This document shows positions 57,701-64,000 of a stretch of DNA of 64,000 nucleotides, one piece after another. The DNA is from Galbula dea. Its lineage: Eukaryota > Chordata > Aves > Piciformes > Galbulidae. Made by a program: the position numbers and the translations under genes. Each line of letters opens with the position of its first letter. The first letter of the stretch is position 1. Location: NCBI GenBank assembly GCA_013399015.1, contig VWZX01007386.1, positions 434,001 through 498,000 on the forward strand, given 5' to 3'. The notes under the pieces were generated by a model, which saw only the letters and a program-made list of their open reading frames with translations, was not told the origin of the DNA and made no database searches.

Positions 57701-60700
57701 TGGGGGAGAGTAGATATTACTGTACTTATTAATCAGACTGTTCCAAGCAGAGCATGGAGTTGGACTTGCTTACCATGTTAAGTGTTAGATCGCTAGGGCT
57801 TTAGTATAAAGCAGGAGGAACTCCTGTGCCAATGCCATATTTGAAGGGAATTTCAAGGAATGGAATAGATGCCTGTCAGAGCATGTTGGGAAAGGTGTTG
57901 CCATTTCCTCTTGGTGTTTGAACAAAAATGGTTCTTTATTATTCCTGAAATATTCTTGCTGTAACACTACTCCTGTAATCCTCATAGCAGCTGGCCAAGG
58001 ATGACTGCCATACTGGGGATTATGCAGGCAGTGGATCTTCAATGCAAACAGGTTGGGCTCTGCCCTGGACCCAGATGAGCTTTCTTCTGTCAGCCTGCCC
58101 CTTGGCATCTGACATGGCCTTGGTCCCTTAACAAGGCAGATAATATAGCATATGTTCAGGATTTTTCTTGGGGACTGGCTATGTGCTTTGTTTCTCCAAA
58201 GCCAGTGAAGTACAATCCCAAGGGTTTGCAGTATGTGTGCCAAATCTCAGGTTTCCAAGTAAAAAAAAAAAAAAGTGGCTTGAGAGGTTAATATGCAGCT
58301 CTGCAGTTGCTGCTTGCAGCAGCTAGTGCTGGTTGCTTTCCTGTTTCAGTTTAAAAATAGATATGGGAGGAAAGAGAGATACTACTGTGGAATCCTTAGC
58401 CTAAAGAATTAGGTTAAGGATTAATCCTGTCCTTCTACTCTAAATGTTCTTCTAAATGGTGGGGGTTTATTCCCTCAAATATCTGCTGGTGAGGACTGCC
58501 TATAAACATGGATCCTTACCAGCAATTTGATGTGCTATACCTGTACCTGGTGTTCCTCTACTGTAGTATCTCAGCTGTATTCCTAGGAGCTTCTGGTCTT
58601 TGTTCTCTAGGTACAGCAAATGACTCTTAGTAGTCCTTGTTTGCTCCCATCTTCCTCTTGAAAGGAGGCTGGTATTTATTAGGAGAAGTGTCAGAATTGT
58701 TGAGGGTCAGGCTCTGGCTGTAGCTCTGGACTAGTGCACAAGTGTGTTGCTCACCTTTGTGTTACAGATTGTTACTTGTTCAAGGGGTTATGCAAATCAT
58801 CCAGCTCTCCTCTGTAATGTGTCATACTGTTATTCTGTGTTAATGGGGCCTTATTAAAGAAAAAAATGAATTTCAAAGAAGTCAAATGGTAATTATGCTT
58901 TTGTGTGTCTTCCAGAGGCTGGAATGACTCCAGAAAGGAGTTGATATCATATTCCTCCTTGGATAGATAAGAGAGCCTGGAGAGAAAAATCTCATCTCAT
59001 ATGGGAATTTGAGACCAGTGTCCAGTCTGTCCCAGTGCTCTTGCAGAACTGAAGTAGAACTTTTGTCTGTGCAATTCTGGGCATCAGACTGAAGCTAAGA
59101 GCTGAAAAAGCTGGGGTGAATTGCTGTTGTCATGCAACTTTACTGCAGACTTCAACTGCCCTTGGTTTTATTACCTCATGTCAGTGCCTGTGTTCAGGTT
59201 GCCAGCTCCAGCATGGCTGTAGTCCAACACTAGCACTGTTTGTCAAGGTCCAAGAAAATGCAGTGTGTTGTAACTAGGGTGATAAAAACTGAGTTGTAGG
59301 CTCAGCACCTCAGCTCATGAGATGGGTTTGGATGATGACTGTGGAGGAAGTTCTCAAACTGGCATCCTGGTCAATTGAATATTCAGAAGACAAGTTCATA
59401 TCTTCTGCAGAAGCTGGATGAGGGCTTCCTGTGAGTAAAGCTTTACCTTGTAATGCTGTTGTCTTAACCACAGTGATTACTGCAACACTTCATGCCTCTG
59501 AGATGCATGTTCCCTTTCCTTATATTTAAGTCCTACAGCCTAACCTTTGTCCTTTTTTTTTATGAAGCTCTGTGTATGCAAGTTGGTGTTTCTGGGTAAT
59601 CAAGGCACTGGGTGTTACTTTCCTTTTACCAAAAACACCAACTACAGGTGCAAAACCTGGTTGTAGTTGTCTGAAGATCTACAAGCTAGCCTGGAATGAG
59701 TATTTCTCAGTAATTAATATTGAAGAGTTGTATGATAAAATGTACATTACAAGTAACTGCTATGACAGCATTTCATGGAGAATTAGTTTCTAAGCAATAG
59801 CAGCCCTATAGAAGCCTGTGTTTGTAGCACTGGCTGTCCAAGCAGGGAGTGTATCCCCATCTTAGAGTTAGGTCAGGATTGTCTCCAAGAAGCTGGAGCA
59901 GAATGTGACTTAAGTACTGTGTAGAGGCTTGGGTATGTGAAAGGGGTAATAGATCTTTCTGGAAAGCAGGAATGGGGGCATTACAATATTGAAGAGGAAA
60001 GGCTGTCTTTGGGATAATGTCAGAGTGAGACTTTTTTTCCATGTGGCAGAAGTGACTAATGTTGGTGTCATGCTTGTGAAGGGAGGGACAGTGATGTGAG
60101 TCAGGGCACAGCAAGGATCCCTGTTGGAAGAGGGCTGTCCTGGTTCAGTGGGTCAGCAGAGAAGCAAGGACTGATAATTTAGAAAAGAATAGGAGTAAGA
60201 AAATGTTATTCCCAGAGGTGGGATGTAATGCCAGTTGGGATGGATAGATAGGATAAAGGATAATGTACAGAAGTAAAACAGTACTTTGTCTCTTCTATGC
60301 TATCATAGCTTTTCCATCAGTAAACAGAAAGGTGTAACCAGGTTAAGACCTGAGAGCCTGTCTGGAATGGGAGAAACCACTTCAGAAAGGAAAAGGACTT
60401 AAGCAGCTCTATTTTTCAAACACAAATAAGAGTTCTCCTTAAACACAGGTTCTACTTGCTAATCTTTTGCACTAAATTTTCTTAATGCAGCTGTTTTCTG
60501 GTCAAATGTGATACATTGCACATCTATTGCAGTCCCTAATGGATAGTAAAGAGCTGTGGGATCAGAGCAGTCCTGCTTTGGATGCTTGCTTGGATTGGGA
60601 CAGTAGAAGAGACAACAGGTCATGGGAGTAAAGTCTGTGTTGGGCACTAACATATGGAGCACTGCCTGTAATACTGTTGAATGGAGAATGGTTGTGCAAA

Positions 60701-63470
60701 GATGGTACAAGCTGGTGAAATGCATGTGGCAAAGGGGCAGAGTACAGGTTACTGCTGAGTTTTGGCTTGTGTAGTTGGTGAAATATTGGTGAGCTCTGCA
60801 TCATCTTGCTCTGAGACTGCTGTCAGCTGTGCCCCTCTGCTGTTAGGAGAACAAGGGAAGATAAAGCCAAACTGCTAAAGGATGTGGCTATTTATACATT
60901 GTAAGCTAGCCAAGGACAGTAGGGGAAAAATAAGAATGCATGCAGAACACAGGAGTTTGCACCAGGAAACACAACATCTGCTGTTGAAAGCTTAAGGAAA
61001 ATGTTGATTAAGGGGCAAGGACTTTACTACAAAGTCCTGAAGAAGGCTGGATTTGGTGGCCTAGGAGGTAATTATGCCAGAAGAAAGGTTTTTAGACTTA
61101 CTGTAGAAAATCTGAGCTAGGCTGCCTCAGGAACAGTCTCAATCAAGCTAGCTGCATGGTCAGCAGTGTCAGAAGTAGGTGCACTGAGACTGGGAGAGCC
61201 TGGTTTTCCATAGGGATAGGGATTATTGCTGGAAAATAGCTTCCTCCTTTGTAGCAGAGCTGGGAAAGTCTCCTGTGGTACAGCACACTGGCCTTTTACA
61301 GGAATCCTGGCACACCAGGGCTATAATTGACTACAAGAAAAGAATGCCAGCAGGTCCATGAAAAGTGAGAAGAGTATAGGATGGGGGAAGAAGCTGGCAA
61401 TAGTGAAAAGAAAGGTATGAGCCTAACAAATTTGAGGGTGAATAAAACCTATCCCCTCTGACACTAAAAAATTTAAATCCAGAATACCACATGGTGACTG
61501 CATCTCAGCAATAGGCTTACTCAGAGGGTGTAGAGAAGATGTATTTGCAAAAGGGGAGGATGTAGTTACTGACAGGGTGACTTTGAAAAGGCCTTCTAAG
61601 GGAATTGCTCCAGTAGAGAGAAAAACTTGGATTTATTTTGACAGGCTATCCCAGTAAGGATTATACTTCACCTGCTCTACCCCTCAGGAGAAAAGAATAT
61701 GAAGGTTTTGCAGGCAGTTTGTAGGAAGTGCCTGTACATCTCCACTGTTTCTGGTTTTCAGCTGAATTTATAAGTTCAAGCAGACTTTGCAGAAGATGGG
61801 CTCAGAGCAAATTGCTCTGAGGCAAGAGAATTAAGAAAGTGATGGGGACTAAAATCCCAGTGACAAATGTGAGTCAGATGCAGTTTCCAGGGGGGATGTG
61901 CTATGAAGCTCAAGCTGAGCCCTGCCCTGTTCTCTGTCAGGCTCTGAAGGCAGGCACTTGCAGGCCTTTACAGAGACAGCTGCCTAGCAAGCCTCCAGCT
62001 GCAGGCAATGATACATGCAGTGCTGGCTTGCTCTGAGTACCACAGCACCTTTTTTTTTCCCCTATCATGTTTTATTTTTTTCTGCCAGCCAGCTGCTGGG
62101 AGGAGGCTGATAGTATGAAGGCAAGTGAGGGTCTGAGCACCCTGGGAGGACATGGCTGTGCTGCATAACCCTGGAAGGTGTGCAGGGAGCTAGGTGCATT
62201 GCAGAGGAGTAAACAAGTCCCTGCTGCTGTTGCTGCCCAGGAGGGACAGACTGTATGGGGCTGGAGGCTGCTGGGCCTGGCTGAGAGTTGCTGCTCCAGC
62301 TAAAGAGCCAAAGCACTAACTTAGCACAGCCCAAGCTAGGTTATGTTGGGTTTCTATGTTTAGAGGGTGGTTTGTGCCAATGACCACTGTATAATTATGA
62401 TGATTATAAAATAGCAACCTCTTCAGTTTCTGCTTGTTGGGAGCTCTGAGGAAATGACCTAATTTGAACTGCCAGCAGTGAGGACCTTGAACCCTATCAA
62501 AAGTCACTTTTAAACGAACCTAGAACATCTAGACAGTTGTCAGACTTTGCTGGCAATGATAAAAATAGTGAGATTTTTCCACTGCTGGATACAGGCTTCC
62601 ACATGTGTGGCTCCTCCAAAATGAATTCACAAGGCAGCCATTCATGGGATGTTGAATGCTTCTCTTCTTTAGCTGCCTATTTCATGTTCAATAGATATTC
62701 AGGCTGGGGCTGAGAAGTGACCTTTTATGCCTTGTTCTTAATGCTGGTGTTTAGTCCCTAGCTTGCCACACACTGGACAACTGCTCTTCTGCTGTTCTGT
62801 CCCACTGGCAAAATTCCTCCTTTTGAAACACTAACATGGCAGATCCTGCTGGATAAAAGGAGTTTGCATCTCCAGATGCTGCCCTGTGGCTGTATATGAG
62901 GAAGCAATAGGGTGGAGGAGAACCAGGGCAGTTGCACCTCAGGACAGGTTTTATTGGCTGTGTGCCTTCAGCTTAACACCAACACTACCTCTGCTTGTGG
63001 ACAGATGGGAGAGTACCCAGCAGCCCTTTCCAAACCTACAGACAGTCTCACCTCAGCTTCAGGCTTGTAATTAAAAAGATAGCTTTAACTATCCTTGGCA
63101 CTCTTTCCTAGCTGGGATTTCTTGAGTCCCCCTCCTTGCCTTGGTACCTGATTGTGTGGTTATCCTTGCAGCAGAGACTTGGGCCAGAGCAAGTTCCCAG
63201 GAGGGAGATGGACATGTCAGGTTACATCCCGGCATCAACGATGCAACAGACAGAGGAATGATGGAGCCAGTATTCAGAAAGTCATGATTCATGACCTGGT
63301 CTGCTTGCAGGTTATCCAGGGCATAGTGTGAATGCAGACAGATATTAAAAGCAGCAGTGGGTACTCAGTAAAGTTACTGGTTTGCTGCTGCTTGTATCAG
63401 ATCAGCCACTCCTTTGCAGTTCTTAGAATTTATTCTGTGTGAGAGCAAAGACAGAAGAATCTTTATTGTT
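57701..63470. other. Intergenic sequence downstream of CD9
   Basis: No gene is supported. A run of 14 A lies at 58261-58274. A 152-codon minus-strand open frame (58243-57785) just past the CD9 end has no domain I recognise. In human the next gene in this direction is PLEKHG6, but no exon of it was recognised here. Confidence 0.65.
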
Positions 63471-63630
63471 CAGGGATGCCAGTAGATGCCCCATCCTTGG
63501 AAACATTCAAGGTCAGTTTAAATAGTGCTTGGAGCAATCTGATTTAGTCAAATATGTCCCTACTCACTGCAGATGGACTATATGACCTTTTAAGGGTCCC
63601 TTCCAACCCAAAACCATCTATGATTCTGTA
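63471..63630 (+). repeat. CR1 LINE 3'-end fragment
   Basis: In order: GATGCCCCATCCTTGGAAAC, ATTCAAGGTCAGTTTAAATA, ATGGACTATATGACCTTTTA, AGGGTCCCTTCCAACCCAAA and CTATGATTCTGTA. It is a diverged, 5'-truncated CR1 copy. Confidence 0.92.
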
Positions 63631-64000
63631 TCTTTCCAGGTGGAGTCAGGTCTCCTAAAGCCACACAACCATGCTGTGCTGTGGGGCAGGTTGGTTGCTC
63701 CACAGCAATGTGCTGCCTTTGCCAGGCATATGCTAAGGCAGAGGAGGGAAGGGCCAAAGTCTGTATCAGCTACTTCTGTGTGCCTTTCTTTGACTGCCTT
63801 CCTTAGTATATTGAATTTGCAAAATGTTTGGTATCACAAGGGGGAGCAGGGACCTGTGTCAAGTTTCACCAGCCAAGATAAAAAACCCAGCTGCTGCTCT
63901 TTGTCCAGTCACACTCTTACCACAGCCATCATTGTATCTGGTTTAGATGAGAAATTACTTGATTTGCAATGTGAGTCCTAGAGGCAGCTTCTCATCCCAC
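63631..64000. other. Intergenic sequence to the window end
   Basis: No gene is supported. A 113-codon plus-strand frame (63640-63981) starts right after the CR1 tail, has no domain signature and no splice context, and is treated as chance. Confidence 0.6.

Noticed and set aside
57701..64000. Search for exons of the next gene (PLEKHG6 by human synteny)
   Set aside because: No RhoGEF or PH-like coding segment with splice sites was recognised; the gene may lie further right.
1..64000. CRISPR arrays, prokaryotic operons, tRNA or rRNA genes, intact endogenous retrovirus
   Set aside because: There are no regularly spaced direct repeats, no tRNA-like cloverleaf seen by eye, no paired LTRs and no gag/pol-like frames; the window is ordinary avian genic and intergenic DNA.

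Overview
The window is vertebrate nuclear DNA, almost certainly from a bird. Two intron-rich genes have GT..AG exons that join in phase, there is one CpG island, and most recognisable interspersed repeats are CR1 retroposons, several ending in the typical avian tail (TTCCAACC...ATTCTATGATTCTATGA). There is no bacterial, phage or viral gene organisation. The species was not resolved.

Region 1 (1 to about 21,535, minus strand) is the 5' part of the von Willebrand factor gene (VWF). Coding exons 2 to 10 were placed base by base (19783 down to 2376). They encode the signal peptide, the whole D1 assembly of the propeptide (VWD, C8, TIL) and the first residues of D2. Eight of the nine coding exons have the lengths I recall for the human gene; exon 3 is six bases shorter. 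The rest of VWF lies beyond base 1. A probable non-coding exon 1 with its promoter lies at about 21316-21535.

Region 2 (about 21,536-38,330) is intergenic. It holds two clear CR1 fragments, simple repeats and a diverged duplicated block at 32.3 and 34.2 kb.

Region 3 (about 38,330-57,700, plus strand) is a complete CD9 tetraspanin gene: a CpG-island promoter, eight coding exons giving 224 residues, and a short 3' UTR with a polyadenylation signal. Intron 1 is 9.9 kb.

Region 4 (57,700-64,000) is intergenic, with a CR1 copy near the end and no exon I can support.

VWF and CD9 are adjacent and divergent, as on human chromosome 12p13. VWF makes the secreted multimeric adhesion protein of endothelium and megakaryocytes or thrombocytes. 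CD9 is a membrane organiser abundant on platelets and many other cells. They are not an operon; shared regulation across the roughly 17 kb gap is only a hypothesis. I found no evidence of a previously undescribed system. The points worth a second look are modest: the inferred VWF first exon, a 96-bp VWF intron with an unusual donor, a duplicated unclassified block, G-rich tracts around CD9, and small changes in the CD9 extracellular loops.
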